Shown: in pieces, positions 32,147 to 41,063 of the stretch
Position numbering within the stretch: the first letter of the stretch is position 1
Layout of the letters: the number at the start of each line of letters is the position of its first letter
Notes under the pieces: model-generated
Told to the model about the DNA's origin: nothing
Databases searched by the model: none
Seen by the model: the letters and a program-made list of their open reading frames with translations, nothing else
Program-made: the position numbers and the translations under genes
Assembly (NCBI GenBank): GCA_963739245.1
Contig: CAVTZP010000003.1
Coordinates: 248,001-312,000, forward strand
Source of the DNA: CAVTZP01 sp963739245
GTDB taxonomy: Bacteria; Chloroflexota; Dehalococcoidia; Dehalococcoidales; BS750m-G39
Direction: 5' to 3'
Length of the DNA stretch: 64,000 nucleotides

Positions 32147-32801
32147 GCATGGTATCCTCGGTCTGGGGGCTGAGGAAGCCAAGATTATAGTGCGGACGCT
32201 GGCGACCGTGCCTGAGAAACCCGAAAAACCTGAGGAGCCTGAAAAGCCCAAGAAACCCGAGAAGGCTAAGAAACTCGAGAAGGCTGAGAAACCGGAGGAG
32301 CCTGAGGAGCCTGAGGGGGGTGATGTGGCTGAGGCAGCCGCCGGTGTCCTGGAGACCCTTATTGCTCGGTTGGGGTTGGTGGCGTCAGTTGTGCCCGAGA
32401 CTAAGCCCTCCGTGGGGGATGAAAGTGCCCCTAGTGTCATTACCCTTAATGTGAAGGGTGACGACCTTGGTATCCTAATTGGGCGGCGTGGTCAGACCCT
32501 TGCCGCTCTTCAGCATATTGTCCGGCTTATCGTGGCTCACCAGGCGAAGGCGCGGGTGCCTATAGTTATTGATGTTGAGGGGTACAAAGAGCGTCGCCGC
32601 GGTGCATTACAGGCTTTAGCCTTGCGGGTGGCGGAGCAGGTGAAGGCGAGGGGAAGGCCGTTTGCCCTGGAACCGATGCCGGCTTATGAGAGGCGTATTA
32701 TCCATCTTGTTTTGGCTGACCACCCTGATGTTGCCACTGAGAGCACCGGCGAGGGTGAGACCCGGAAGGTGGTTATTGTGCCGAAAAAGCCGGCTGACTA
32801 A
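32034..32801 (+). CDS. jag: RNA-binding protein Jag/KhpB
   Basis: 255 residues in three parts. A Jag_N domain (about 1-55) includes VTVVKEGRHGILGLGAEEAKI. A charged Pro/Glu/Lys linker follows (about 60-95). KH (LGILIGRRGQTLAALQ) and R3H (MPAYERRIIHLVLADHPDV) domains occupy the C-terminal half. It binds RNA and, with KhpA, affects cell elongation and division in Gram-positive bacteria. Its N-terminal 113 bases overlap yidC. ileS starts 14 bases downstream. Confidence 0.92.
   Translation: MESLEVSAKTVEEAIQKALEQLSVSREEVEVTVVKEGRHGILGLGAEEAKIIVRTLATVPEKPEKPEEPEKPKKPEKAKKLEKAEKPEEPEEPEGGDVAEAAAGVLETLIARLGLVASVVPETKPSVGDESAPSVITLNVKGDDLGILIGRRGQTLAALQHIVRLIVAHQAKARVPIVIDVEGYKERRRGALQALALRVAEQVKARGRPFALEPMPAYERRIIHLVLADHPDVATESTGEGETRKVVIVPKKPAD
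32207..32320 (+). repeat. Low-complexity repeat encoding the Jag linker
   Basis: An imperfect array of GAGAAACC/GAGGAGCCT-type units encodes runs of EKPEKPEEPEKPKKPEKAKK character. This charged flexible linker separates Jag_N from the KH domain. Arrays like this readily change length by slippage. Confidence 0.6.
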
Positions 32802-32815
32802 GTTATGGAGTTTTT

Positions 32816-35800
32816 ATGTTTCGTCCCGTTGGTAGTAAGGTTAATTTCCCTCAGCTTGAGGAGAATATACTTGGCTTTTGGAAAAGCAAAAACGTCTTTG
32901 AGCGGAGTGTAGACGCTCGTCAGGGTAATCATCGCTTCGTACTCTATGAGGGGCCACCTACGGCTAATGGCAGCCCAGGGATACATCATGTGCTGTCTCG
33001 CGTCTTTAAGGACGTCATCCCCCGCTATAAGGCGATGAAGGGTTTTTATGCCCCGCGCATCGCTGGCTGGGATACTCATGGACTACCGGTGGAGCTGGAG
33101 GTGGAGAAGGCGCTCGGCTTTTCCAGCAAAACACAGATTGAGGAATATGGCATTGACAAGTTCAATGCCCGCTGCCGGGAGAGCGTTTTTGGCTACCTCA
33201 AAGAATGGAATGCGCTGACCGAGCGCATCGCCTTCTGGGTTGACCTGGAGCATCCCTATGTCACCATGGACAATAGCTACATCGAGAGTGTCTGGTGGGC
33301 AATAAATGAGATGTGGAAGAAGGGGCTGGTCTATCAGGGCTATAAGGTAACCCCCCACTGCCCCCGCTGCGGCACCTCGCTTTCCTCCCACGAGGTTGCC
33401 CTGGGCTATCAGGATGATACTGAAGACCCGTCGGTTTATATAAAGTTTAAAGTATCTGGGAAATCACCGGGTAACCTTCCTTCAGATAAGCCTGCTTATT
33501 TTCTGGCATGGACGACTACCCCTTGGACTTTGCCGGGGAATACTGCTTTGGCAGTGGCTTCTGATGCGGAGTACGCCGTTGTAGATACCGGAGACGAGTA
33601 TCTTATTCTGGCATCAGCGCGACGGGAAGCCGCCGGTCTGGGTGAGGCTCCCGTAATCGCTAAGGTGAAGGGCAAAGATTTAGTCGGAGCACATTATGAG
33701 CCGCTGGTTAACCCCCATAATTTCGGCGTGGAACGCCAGCGGTTTCAAGAAAATTCTGCTCTAAAATCACAGAAAGCAGATAAGAAATTGACCTATCGGG
33801 TAATTGCCGGCGATTTTGTCTCTATGGAAGACGGCACGGGCATCGTCCATATTGCTCCGGCTTATGGCGAGGTCGACTATGAAGTCGGGCAGGAACAAGG
33901 CTTGGACTTTGTCCACATGGTAGATTTGCAGGGAAAGGTCATCGGCACTTATGCTTTTTCGGGCAAATTTGTTAAGGATGCCGATAAGGATATAATTGCT
34001 GATTTGAAATCACGAAATCTTCTCCTTCGCAGCGAGACCATTCGCCATACTTATCCTTTTTGCTGGCGCTGTGATACGCCGTTGCTCTACTATGCCAAGC
34101 AGACCTGGTATATCAGGACGACAGCGGTTAAAGACGAGCTTATCGCCAGGAATGACGAGATAAACTGGTACCCGGAGCATATCAAATATGGCCGCTTCGG
34201 TGACTGGCTGCAGAATAACGTGGACTGGGCTTTTTCCCGGGAGAGGTATTGGGGGACACCGCTGCCGGTCTGGCGCTGTGAGTCCTGTGAAAGCTATGAA
34301 TGTGTTGGCAGTTTAGGTGAACTAGAGAAAAAGCCCAGCTTCTCCGGCTTTAAGCAGCCTTTGGACCTGCACCGTCCCTTTGTTGATGAGCTGACCTTTA
34401 ATTGCTCAAAGTGTGGGGGAGTGATGAAGCGGCTGCCCGAAGTAATTGACTGCTGGTTTGATTCCGGAGCTATGCCCATAGCTCAATATCACTACCCCTT
34501 TGACAATGATACCTTGCTTGAGGATGGAAGGTTTCCCGCCGATTATATCAGTGAAGCCGTTGACCAGACGCGGGGGTGGTTTTACAGCCTTCATGCTATA
34601 TCCACCCTATTTTTTAACCGGCGCTGTTTTAACAATGTCATTTGCCTGGGGCACATCCTTGACGCCAAAGGGGAGAAGATGAGCAAGGCTAAGGGGAATG
34701 TGATTGAGCCGTGGGCAGTAATTAATAGCTATGGGGCTGATGCCTTGCGCTGGTGTTTTCTCACTGGCACGGCGCCGGGCAATGTGCGCCGCTTCTCTGA
34801 GGAGGCGGTGGCTGAGGTAACCCGCCGCTTCTTATTGACCCTGTGGAACGTTTATTCCTTCTTTGTCACCTATGCTAATATCGACCACTTCGTCCCCGGC
34901 TCAGAAAAAGTTTCCCTGGAGCAAACAGAGCTTGACCGCTGGATTATCTCTGAGCTTAATCAGCTTGTAGCTGATGTTGATGGTGGGCTTGAGGCTTATA
35001 ATCCGACTGAGGCGGGGAGGAGGATAGAGGGCTTCGTTGATGAGCTGTCTAACTGGTATGTGCGGAGGAGTCGGCGGCGGTTCTGGAAGAGCGGGAGCGA
35101 TGCCGATAAACTGGCGGCATATACCACCCTTTATGAGTGTCTGGTTGCACTATCTAAGCTATTAGCCCCGTTTATTCCTTTCCTGGCTGAGGAGCTATAT
35201 CAAAACCTGGTGCAGTCGGTGTTTCCGGAGGCGCCGGAAAGCGTGCACCTGACCGACTTTCCTGTGGCTGATGAGACCAAGATTGACCGGCAGCTGATGG
35301 CTGATACCCAACTGGCGATGAAGATATCAAGCCTTGGTCGGGCTGCCCGGAGTCAGGCGGGGATAAAAGTGAGACAACCACTGGCTAAGGTTATAGTCAA
35401 AGTAGGGTCTAGGCAAGACCGGGAGGGTTTGGAACGTCTCATGCCTCAGGTGCTTGAAGAGCTTAATGTGAAAAGTTTGGAGTTTGTTGACGAAGCGCCG
35501 GAGCTGGATAAGTCTGGTTACGCGGTCAACTCCGAGGGCGGTTACACGGTGGCGATTCCAACTGAGATTTCTCCCCAGCTTAAGGCTGAGGGGATGGCGC
35601 GGGAGATAGTGAGAAGGCTGCAGGCGATGCGCCGCTCTGCCGGTTTTGACATTGCCGACCATATCATTACCTATTATCAGGGGGATGCCTATATCAGGGA
35701 GGTAATGGCGGATTTTGCCGATTATATCAAGCAGGAAACGCTGTCCCAGCAGCTTATTGATGGGGTTCCTGAAGAGGGTGTCTTTACCGAGCGCCAGAAG

Positions 35801-35845
35801 ATTAGCGGCTATGATATTTTGCTTGGGGTTAAGAGACTTGGCTAG
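32816..35845 (+). CDS. ileS: Isoleucyl-tRNA synthetase, type 2-like, with altered HIGH motif (GIHH)
   Basis: 1009 residues. The class I signature normally HxGH reads GIHH at 55-58, in GPPTANGSPGIHHVLSR. The second signature KMSKA lies at 621-625. The editing domain (about 190-400) and a C-terminal anticodon-binding domain (about 680-1009) are present, with no bacterial-type C-terminal zinc finger. Sequence around PHCPRCGTSLSSHEVALGYQ is typical of the eukaryote-like type 2 enzymes. It charges tRNA-Ile. Type 2 enzymes are naturally resistant to mupirocin, and the swapped GXHH signature has been linked to especially strong resistance. The stop codon shares CTAG with the convergent htrA stop. 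Confidence 0.94.
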   Translation: MFRPVGSKVNFPQLEENILGFWKSKNVFERSVDARQGNHRFVLYEGPPTANGSPGIHHVLSRVFKDVIPRYKAMKGFYAPRIAGWDTHGLPVELEVEKALGFSSKTQIEEYGIDKFNARCRESVFGYLKEWNALTERIAFWVDLEHPYVTMDNSYIESVWWAINEMWKKGLVYQGYKVTPHCPRCGTSLSSHEVALGYQDDTEDPSVYIKFKVSGKSPGNLPSDKPAYFLAWTTTPWTLPGNTALAVASDAEYAVVDTGDEYLILASARREAAGLGEAPVIAKVKGKDLVGAHYEPLVNPHNFGVERQRFQENSALKSQKADKKLTYRVIAGDFVSMEDGTGIVHIAPAYGEVDYEVGQEQGLDFVHMVDLQGKVIGTYAFSGKFVKDADKDIIADLKSRNLLLRSETIRHTYPFCWRCDTPLLYYAKQTWYIRTTAVKDELIARNDEINWYPEHIKYGRFGDWLQNNVDWAFSRERYWGTPLPVWRCESCESYECVGSLGELEKKPSFSGFKQPLDLHRPFVDELTFNCSKCGGVMKRLPEVIDCWFDSGAMPIAQYHYPFDNDTLLEDGRFPADYISEAVDQTRGWFYSLHAISTLFFNRRCFNNVICLGHILDAKGEKMSKAKGNVIEPWAVINSYGADALRWCFLTGTAPGNVRRFSEEAVAEVTRRFLLTLWNVYSFFVTYANIDHFVPGSEKVSLEQTELDRWIISELNQLVADVDGGLEAYNPTEAGRRIEGFVDELSNWYVRRSRRRFWKSGSDADKLAAYTTLYECLVALSKLLAPFIPFLAEELYQNLVQSVFPEAPESVHLTDFPVADETKIDRQLMADTQLAMKISSLGRAARSQAGIKVRQPLAKVIVKVGSRQDREGLERLMPQVLEELNVKSLEFVDEAPELDKSGYAVNSEGGYTVAIPTEISPQLKAEGMAREIVRRLQAMRRSAGFDIADHIITYYQGDAYIREVMADFADYIKQETLSQQLIDGVPEEGVFTERQKISGYDILLGVKRLG

Positions 35846-36957
35846 GGCGGTGGGCTTTCAGTAAGGGTAGCGGAGGTGGTATTTTTAGTGTTACCTCGCC
35901 AGTAGATTATTTCTACCGTTTGCCCAACTTGACAGGAAGGTATTGCTTGTATTAAGTCCCCGGTGTTAGCTATCTCTTTGCCGTTGAAGCCAACAATAAC
36001 ATCCCCGGACTTTAATCCCGCTTTCTCGGCTGGATAGCCAGGAACTACTTGGTTCACAAATATTCCTTCGGTTACGGCTAAGTTATACTGCCCAGCCAGG
36101 GTGGGGTTTACATCAGAGTAACTTATCCCCAGGTAAGGCCGAACCACATGGCCACCATTTATTAGCTGGGTGATAATTGGCATCGCCTCTTTGGTGCTTA
36201 TGGCATAGCCCATACCTTCAATGCCGACGGCAGAAAGCTTGGCGCTGGTGATGCCAATTACTTCGCCGGCCATGTTTACCAGCGGTCCACCGCTATTTCC
36301 TGGGTTGATGGCGGCATTAGTCTGAATGAGGTTATTTAGCGTCTGTCCGGCACCAACCGATATCGAAACATCCCGGCGGCTAACTATGCCATTCGTGGCA
36401 CTTATCCCTTCACCTAATGCATTACCAATAGCCACGACCCAATCGCCGACCCTTAATTTCCCCGTATCTCCGACTTTAACTGCTTGCAGGTTCTTGGCGT
36501 TAATCCTAAGGACAGCTAAATCCGCCAGTGCGTCAGTGGCTACTGTATTTATAGCCACGGGAAAGGTTCGGCCATCGTCCAGGGTTACGGTGATACTCTG
36601 GGCCTCTTCAACGACGTGGTTATTGGTGACGATAATCCCATTCCCGTCTATAATCCATCCTGAGCCAGCACCCTCCTGGACAGTAGTGCCGAAGAAGGGG
36701 TTATTGACGGTGATCTTAACATTGATGGCTACCACTGAAGGCTTAACCTTGGCTACCACATCGGCAATACTGGGTAGCATTGGGGCTTGACCTTCTATAG
36801 GCGGTGGTGTCCAGCTAGACGCAATTGGAGTGGTGGGGGTTGTGGGTGGCGAGGTATTTATAGAGGGTAGCAGGCAGCTACTGCCGAGAAGAAGGCATAA
36901 GATTATAAGGCTGGCCAGTAGATATTTTATGTTTATCTTTTTCATTATTTTCATCAT
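35842..36957 (-). CDS. HtrA/DegP-like serine protease lipoprotein with PDZ domain
   Basis: 371 residues. The N-terminal signal has a hydrophobic stretch at about 10-26 and lipobox LLGSSC (C28), followed by a Pro/Thr-rich linker. The trypsin-like domain has His114 (VTNNHVV), Asp146 (ALADLAVL) and Ser222 (NPGNSGGPL). One PDZ domain (about 265-360) follows, with GLKSGDVIVGFNGKEI. It degrades or refolds misfolded exported proteins at the outer face of the membrane. Start choice: the first of two adjacent ATG codons. It converges on ileS with overlapping stop codons. Confidence 0.93.
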   Translation of the reverse strand: MMKIMKKINIKYLLASLIILCLLLGSSCLLPSINTSPPTTPTTPIASSWTPPPIEGQAPMLPSIADVVAKVKPSVVAINVKITVNNPFFGTTVQEGAGSGWIIDGNGIIVTNNHVVEEAQSITVTLDDGRTFPVAINTVATDALADLAVLRINAKNLQAVKVGDTGKLRVGDWVVAIGNALGEGISATNGIVSRRDVSISVGAGQTLNNLIQTNAAINPGNSGGPLVNMAGEVIGITSAKLSAVGIEGMGYAISTKEAMPIITQLINGGHVVRPYLGISYSDVNPTLAGQYNLAVTEGIFVNQVVPGYPAEKAGLKSGDVIVGFNGKEIANTGDLIQAIPSCQVGQTVEIIYWRGNTKNTTSATLTESPPP

Positions 36958-37132
36958 TATGGCTTTATTATACGGGCGAAATGTTAATTTTCTGTTAATT
37001 TCTCTGTTCTTCTGTTTTTATTCTAGCACCCAAGCAAGGTTAGGGCAAATTGTTTTTGGCACCAATCTGGTCGCTTTGCAAAGATGGTAAAATCTGCTAT
37101 AGTTTAACCCAGTTCCAAAAAGGAGGATGGTC

Positions 37133-37834
37133 TTGGTAACCAGTCCGGTAATAGATAAGGTGAGAAGTGAAGGCAGGACGGTGTTGACCGAGTTTGAGTC
37201 CAAGGAATTTCTCAAAGCGGCAGGGATAAGCATTATTGATACTAGGCTGGCCACATCCAAGGAGGAAGCAATCTCCATAAGCCGGCAGATTGGCTTTCCT
37301 GTGGTATTGAAGATAGCCTCACCGGATATTGTGCATAAGAGTGATGGCGGTGGGGTTAAGCTGGGGTTGAAGACAGCCAGTCAGGTGAGTAAAGCCTATG
37401 ACCAGATTTTGCCGGCTATTAGGCAGAAGTATCCTCAGGCGAGGATTCAGGGGGTAGCAGTGCAGAAGATGGCTCGCCCTGGCGTTGAGGTGATTATTGG
37501 TATGTCCAAGGATGCCCAGTTTGGTCCGGTGCTTATGTTTGGTCTGGGGGGAATTCTGGTTGAGGTTCTTAAGGACGTCTCCTTCAGGATTGTCCCCTTG
37601 TCCCGAAGGGATGCCGCGGAGATGATACGGGAAGTAAAGGGCTATCCTTTGCTGGAGGGTTATCGGGGTGGGGAAGCGGTAGATTTGTCTTACCTGGAGG
37701 AACTATTAATCAAGGTGTCAAATTTTGTCGAGCAGAATCCCGAAATTATGGAGCTTGACCTCAACCCCATTTTTGCTTATAGCGATGGGGCGGTAGCTGT
37801 AGATGCCAGAGTTATACTGGAGAAAGGTAAGTGA
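37133..37834 (+). CDS. ADP-forming acyl/acetyl-CoA synthetase beta subunit (ATP-grasp)
   Basis: 233 residues, the size of the separate AcdB subunit of archaea. The ATP-grasp motifs are LTEFESKEFLKAAGI, GFPVVLKIASPDIVHKSDGGGVKLGL, VQKMARPGVEVIIGMSKD and FGLGGILVEVLKDVSFRI, followed by ELDLNPIFAY. The TTG start at 37133 has the AAGGAGG ribosome-binding site at correct spacing, whereas the ATG at 37127 touches it. With an alpha subunit it would convert acyl-CoA, ADP and Pi to acid, CoA and ATP. No alpha subunit is in the window. The stop overlaps the acyl ligase start (GTGA). Confidence 0.87.
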   Translation: MVTSPVIDKVRSEGRTVLTEFESKEFLKAAGISIIDTRLATSKEEAISISRQIGFPVVLKIASPDIVHKSDGGGVKLGLKTASQVSKAYDQILPAIRQKYPQARIQGVAVQKMARPGVEVIIGMSKDAQFGPVLMFGLGGILVEVLKDVSFRIVPLSRRDAAEMIREVKGYPLLEGYRGGEAVDLSYLEELLIKVSNFVEQNPEIMELDLNPIFAYSDGAVAVDARVILEKGK

Positions 37835-39348
37835 CGAACCTAAGATTGCTGCTGGAGACGGCGGCAAAGCGGTATGGGGGGAAGACGGCGGTGGTTATGG
37901 GTGAGCGGAGGTTATCCTATGCCCAGCTGGATGAAGCGGCAAATAAGGTAGCCAACGCCTTGCTGGGGATGGGGGTGAGGAAGGGCGACCGGGTGGCTAT
38001 GCTGCTACCCAATAGCCCGGAATTTGCCGCTGTCTACTTTGGTGTGGTCAAGATTGGTGGCATTGCCGTTCCTCTGGATACCAAGTATAAGCTTGCTGAA
38101 TTGACCTCCCTCTTTAATGACTCCCAGCCCAGGGTGGTGGTGGCGGAAAGCCCCCTTTTGGGGCCAATAGTCCCGGCGCTACCGGGGTTTAAGTCCATAG
38201 CCGGGGTCATAGAGGTAGGTTCTGGATATAAAGGTCAATTTCTTAGCTATCAGGAGATTATGGCTACCAGCCCGGCAGAACTAGCGGCGGTGGTGCTGGA
38301 AGGCGAGGATACGGCTCACATTGCTTATACCTCGGGGCCTAGCTTTAATCCCAGAGGGGTAGTGATGTCCCATCAGGCCCTGGTCAGGGAGGCGGCAATA
38401 TCAGGTGATGGATTCCAGCAGACCGATAAGGATATAGTGGTGCTGTTTGCCCTGCCCATGCATCATGCCTTTGGCTTGGTGGTAGTACTGATGACGGCAA
38501 TCACCAAGGGTAGCACCGTGGTAATATTAGGCGGGCTATCTATTAGCGGTCTTTTTGAGCTCATTGAAAGGGAGAAGGCAACCATTTTTATGGCAGTGCC
38601 CTTTGTCCATGCTTTGATAGTTAACACTGCTGAGACGGAGGGGATACACCATGACCTGAGTTCTCTGCGTCTGTGGGGCACGGCGGGGGCGGCGATGCCA
38701 GCTAATATCTGGCAAAAAATCAAGCAACATTTTGGCTTATCAGCAGTTGATTTCTGGGGTATGACCGAGTCCGCAGCTCATGTTACCTGTCAGCCCCCTG
38801 ATGGTGCCGGCAAGCCGGGCTCGGTAGGGAAGGCTTTACCCGGGTGGGAGCTGAAGATAGTTGACGATGATGGCCGGGAACTGCCGCCAAACCAGCCGGG
38901 TGAGGTAGTGGTTAGAGGACCAATAATGAAGGGCTACTATAACAATCCCCAGGCAACAGCGGCAGTAATAAAGAACGGCTGGCTTCATACCGGTGATCTT
39001 GGCAAGGTGGATGAGGAGGGGTGGTTGTTCCTTTTGGCAGGCAGGAAGAAGGATATGCTTATCGCTAAGGGACAGAATATCTATCCCAGCGATATTGAGC
39101 AGGTGCTGGCTAGCCATCCCAAGGTGGCTGAGGTGGTGGTGGTGGGGGTTCCCGACGAAATACGGGGGGAGGCACCCCGGGCTTTCATCAGATTGAAGGC
39201 TGGGGAGGTGGCTAAGGAGCAGGAGATAAAGCGGTTTTGCCTTGAGCGCCTAGCTAATTATAAGGTGCCGAGAGAGTTTATCTTTGCCGATTCCTTGCCC
39301 AAGACTGCTGATGGTAAGGTTGATAAGAAGAGCTTGCTGGGGGAGTAA
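37831..39348 (+). CDS. AMP-forming acyl-CoA ligase (long-chain fatty acid CoA ligase-like)
   Basis: 505 residues of the ANL superfamily. The A3 P-loop reads YTSGPSFNPRGVVMSH where the usual form is TSGTTGxPKG, so the loop is degenerate: Thr and Gly residues are replaced by PSFNPR. Other motifs are normal: WGMTESAAHVTCQP (A5), LHTGDLGKVDEEG (A7), GRKKDMLIAKGQNIYP (A8) and the C-terminal lysine in PKTADGKVDKKSLL. It activates a carboxylic acid to acyl-AMP then acyl-CoA. It lies between acdB-like and fabF genes with no gaps, suggesting a shared acyl substrate. Confidence 0.9.
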   Translation: MTNLRLLLETAAKRYGGKTAVVMGERRLSYAQLDEAANKVANALLGMGVRKGDRVAMLLPNSPEFAAVYFGVVKIGGIAVPLDTKYKLAELTSLFNDSQPRVVVAESPLLGPIVPALPGFKSIAGVIEVGSGYKGQFLSYQEIMATSPAELAAVVLEGEDTAHIAYTSGPSFNPRGVVMSHQALVREAAISGDGFQQTDKDIVVLFALPMHHAFGLVVVLMTAITKGSTVVILGGLSISGLFELIEREKATIFMAVPFVHALIVNTAETEGIHHDLSSLRLWGTAGAAMPANIWQKIKQHFGLSAVDFWGMTESAAHVTCQPPDGAGKPGSVGKALPGWELKIVDDDGRELPPNQPGEVVVRGPIMKGYYNNPQATAAVIKNGWLHTGDLGKVDEEGWLFLLAGRKKDMLIAKGQNIYPSDIEQVLASHPKVAEVVVVGVPDEIRGEAPRAFIRLKAGEVAKEQEIKRFCLERLANYKVPREFIFADSLPKTADGKVDKKSLLGE

Positions 39349-40593
39349 ATGAAGAGAAGGATAGTAGTAACCGGGATGGGGGCAGTAACCCCCCTGGGGA
39401 TTGGGGTGGAGAAAAGCTGGCAATCGTTGTGTCAGGGGAAATCGGGCGTTGGTGTGATTACCAGGTTTGATGCCAGCGATTTTCGCACCAGGATTGCGGG
39501 GGAGGTCAAGGGGTTTAACCCCTCGGATTTTATTGACCGGAAGCTGGTCAGGCGGGGAGACCGTTTTATCCATTTTGCCTTGGCTGCTGCCAGGATGGCG
39601 ATGGAGGATTCTGGTCTGACCATAAATGGTAGTAATAGCGAGAGGGTTGGGGTATCGGTGGGGACAGCCATGGGAGGGATAGAAAGTATAGAGAAGAACC
39701 ATGAGCTGCTGATTAAGGGTGCTCGCCGGCAGATTTCCCCCTTCTTTATCCCCAGTTTCCTGTGCAATATGGCAACGGGACAGGTCGCCATTGAGTTCGG
39801 GGCTAGGGGAGCCAATATGTGCTCGGTGACCGCCTGTGCCTCAGGGACACATGCTATTGGCGACGCCTTCAGGGTTATCCAGCATGGAGAGGCTGATGCC
39901 ATGATTGCTGGCGGGGCTGAGGCGGCGATCAGGCCTCTTGTATTTGCCGGACTGGAGCCGGTAAAGGTGATGACGGCTAGAAACGAGGAGCCGGAGAAGG
40001 CAAGCCGTCCCTTTGATAGGGAGCGCGATGGTTTTGTTATTGGTGAGGGGGCGGGAGTCGTCATCCTGGAGGAGTTGGAGTTTGCCCTAAATAGAGGGGC
40101 TAGGATTTACGGTGAGGTACTGGGCTATGGGCTTAACAGCGATGCCTATCATATAACCGCCCCCGACCCTGAAGGCAGGGGCGCCGCTGGTTGCATGAGG
40201 ATGGCGCTTAACGACGCCGGCATTTCTATTGATATGGTTGATTATATTAATGCCCACGGCACATCAACCGTGCTTAATGACCTGTCTGAGACGCGGGCGA
40301 TAAAGAGCGTGTTTCAGGGGCGGAGCAAGCAAATACCAATAAGCAGTAATAAATCAATGATGGGTCATATGTGGGCTGGTGCTGGGGTGGTGGAGGCAAT
40401 ATTCAGCCTGCTGACGATTAACCACAGTATTATCCCACCAACCATCAACTACGAAACCCCGGACCCTGAGTGCGACCTTGACTATGTGCCCAATGTGGCG
40501 AGAAAAGCCGAGGTAAAGATAGCCCTGTCTAATTCCTTTGGCTTTGGTAGCACCAATGCTACCTTGATACTGGGGAAGTTCTCTCCCCAGTAA
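39349..40593 (+). CDS. fabF: Beta-ketoacyl-ACP synthase II (FabF-like)
   Basis: 414 residues, normal FabF length. The Cys-His-His triad is in TACASGTHAIGDAF, INAHGTSTVLND and NKSMMGHMWAGAG, and the C-terminal SNSFGFGSTNATLIL loop is present. It condenses malonyl-ACP with an acyl primer. It starts immediately after the acyl-CoA ligase stop. The usual acpP and fabG genes are not adjacent, so this may be either housekeeping fatty-acid elongation or a dedicated pathway with the neighbouring ligase. Confidence 0.93.
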   Translation: MKRRIVVTGMGAVTPLGIGVEKSWQSLCQGKSGVGVITRFDASDFRTRIAGEVKGFNPSDFIDRKLVRRGDRFIHFALAAARMAMEDSGLTINGSNSERVGVSVGTAMGGIESIEKNHELLIKGARRQISPFFIPSFLCNMATGQVAIEFGARGANMCSVTACASGTHAIGDAFRVIQHGEADAMIAGGAEAAIRPLVFAGLEPVKVMTARNEEPEKASRPFDRERDGFVIGEGAGVVILEELEFALNRGARIYGEVLGYGLNSDAYHITAPDPEGRGAAGCMRMALNDAGISIDMVDYINAHGTSTVLNDLSETRAIKSVFQGRSKQIPISSNKSMMGHMWAGAGVVEAIFSLLTINHSIIPPTINYETPDPECDLDYVPNVARKAEVKIALSNSFGFGSTNATLILGKFSPQ

Positions 40594-40643
40594 CCGCCGT
40601 TTCCCTTTTTCCAGAGTTAGCTAGCGTAAATATTTTAGACGTA

Positions 40644-40676
40644 TTGCAAAGAACAACTGCATGTGCTATTATACAT
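40644..40676 (+). promoter_or_regulatory. padR promoter with ATGT-N8-ACAT operator
   Basis: TTGCAA (40644-40649) and TATTAT (40667-40672) are 17 bases apart. A PadR-type dyad ATGT-N8-ACAT (40661-40676) straddles the -10 box exactly. Known PadR-family operators have this ATGT/ACAT dyad form. The arrangement predicts repression of padR and its membrane partner by PadR itself. Confidence 0.65.
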
Positions 40677-40713
40677 AGTGCTACTAGGTGTTATGGTAAG
40701 TGAGGTAGATTGA

Positions 40714-41049
40714 ATGGCACAACGACGAGAGCTAATCAAGGGCAGTATTGACTCCCTGCTTCTTTGCCTAATCGAGCGACAGCCGATGTATGGGTATTTG
40801 ATTATTAAAGAGCTTGATCGGAGAAGCCAGGGCTACTTTAAGTTTAAGGAGGGTACTCTTTATCCCGCCCTTCATCGCTTGGAGAAGGCGGGTTTAATCC
40901 GTGGCGAATGGCAGACGCTGCCCAGTGGTCGGCAGAGAAGATACTATCACATCACAGCAAAGGGACTCCATAGCCTGGCGACCACGAGGAGCCAGTGGCG
41001 GGACTTTCTGGTTGCCATGAACCTGATTATTCAGCCAGCGTCTGACTGA
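40714..41049 (+). CDS. PadR family transcriptional regulator
   Basis: 111 residues of the short PadR-s2 type, consisting of the winged helix plus a short dimerisation helix. Motifs are LLCLIERQPMYGYLIIKEL, FKEGTLYPALHRLEKAGLI and RQRRYYHITAKG. It represses target genes in response to unknown ligands. It is followed 14 bases later by an HAAS-domain membrane protein gene, a frequent pairing in which PadR controls the partner. It is preceded by a promoter bearing a matching dyad. Confidence 0.92.
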   Translation: MAQRRELIKGSIDSLLLCLIERQPMYGYLIIKELDRRSQGYFKFKEGTLYPALHRLEKAGLIRGEWQTLPSGRQRRYYHITAKGLHSLATTRSQWRDFLVAMNLIIQPASD

Positions 41050-41063
41050 CACGAGGTGGAGAA

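Noticed and set aside
36958..37070. Promoter for htrA using TATAAT at about 36966-36971
   Set aside because: The -10 match is good but the best -35 candidate is 20 bases away, so the assignment is too weak to list.
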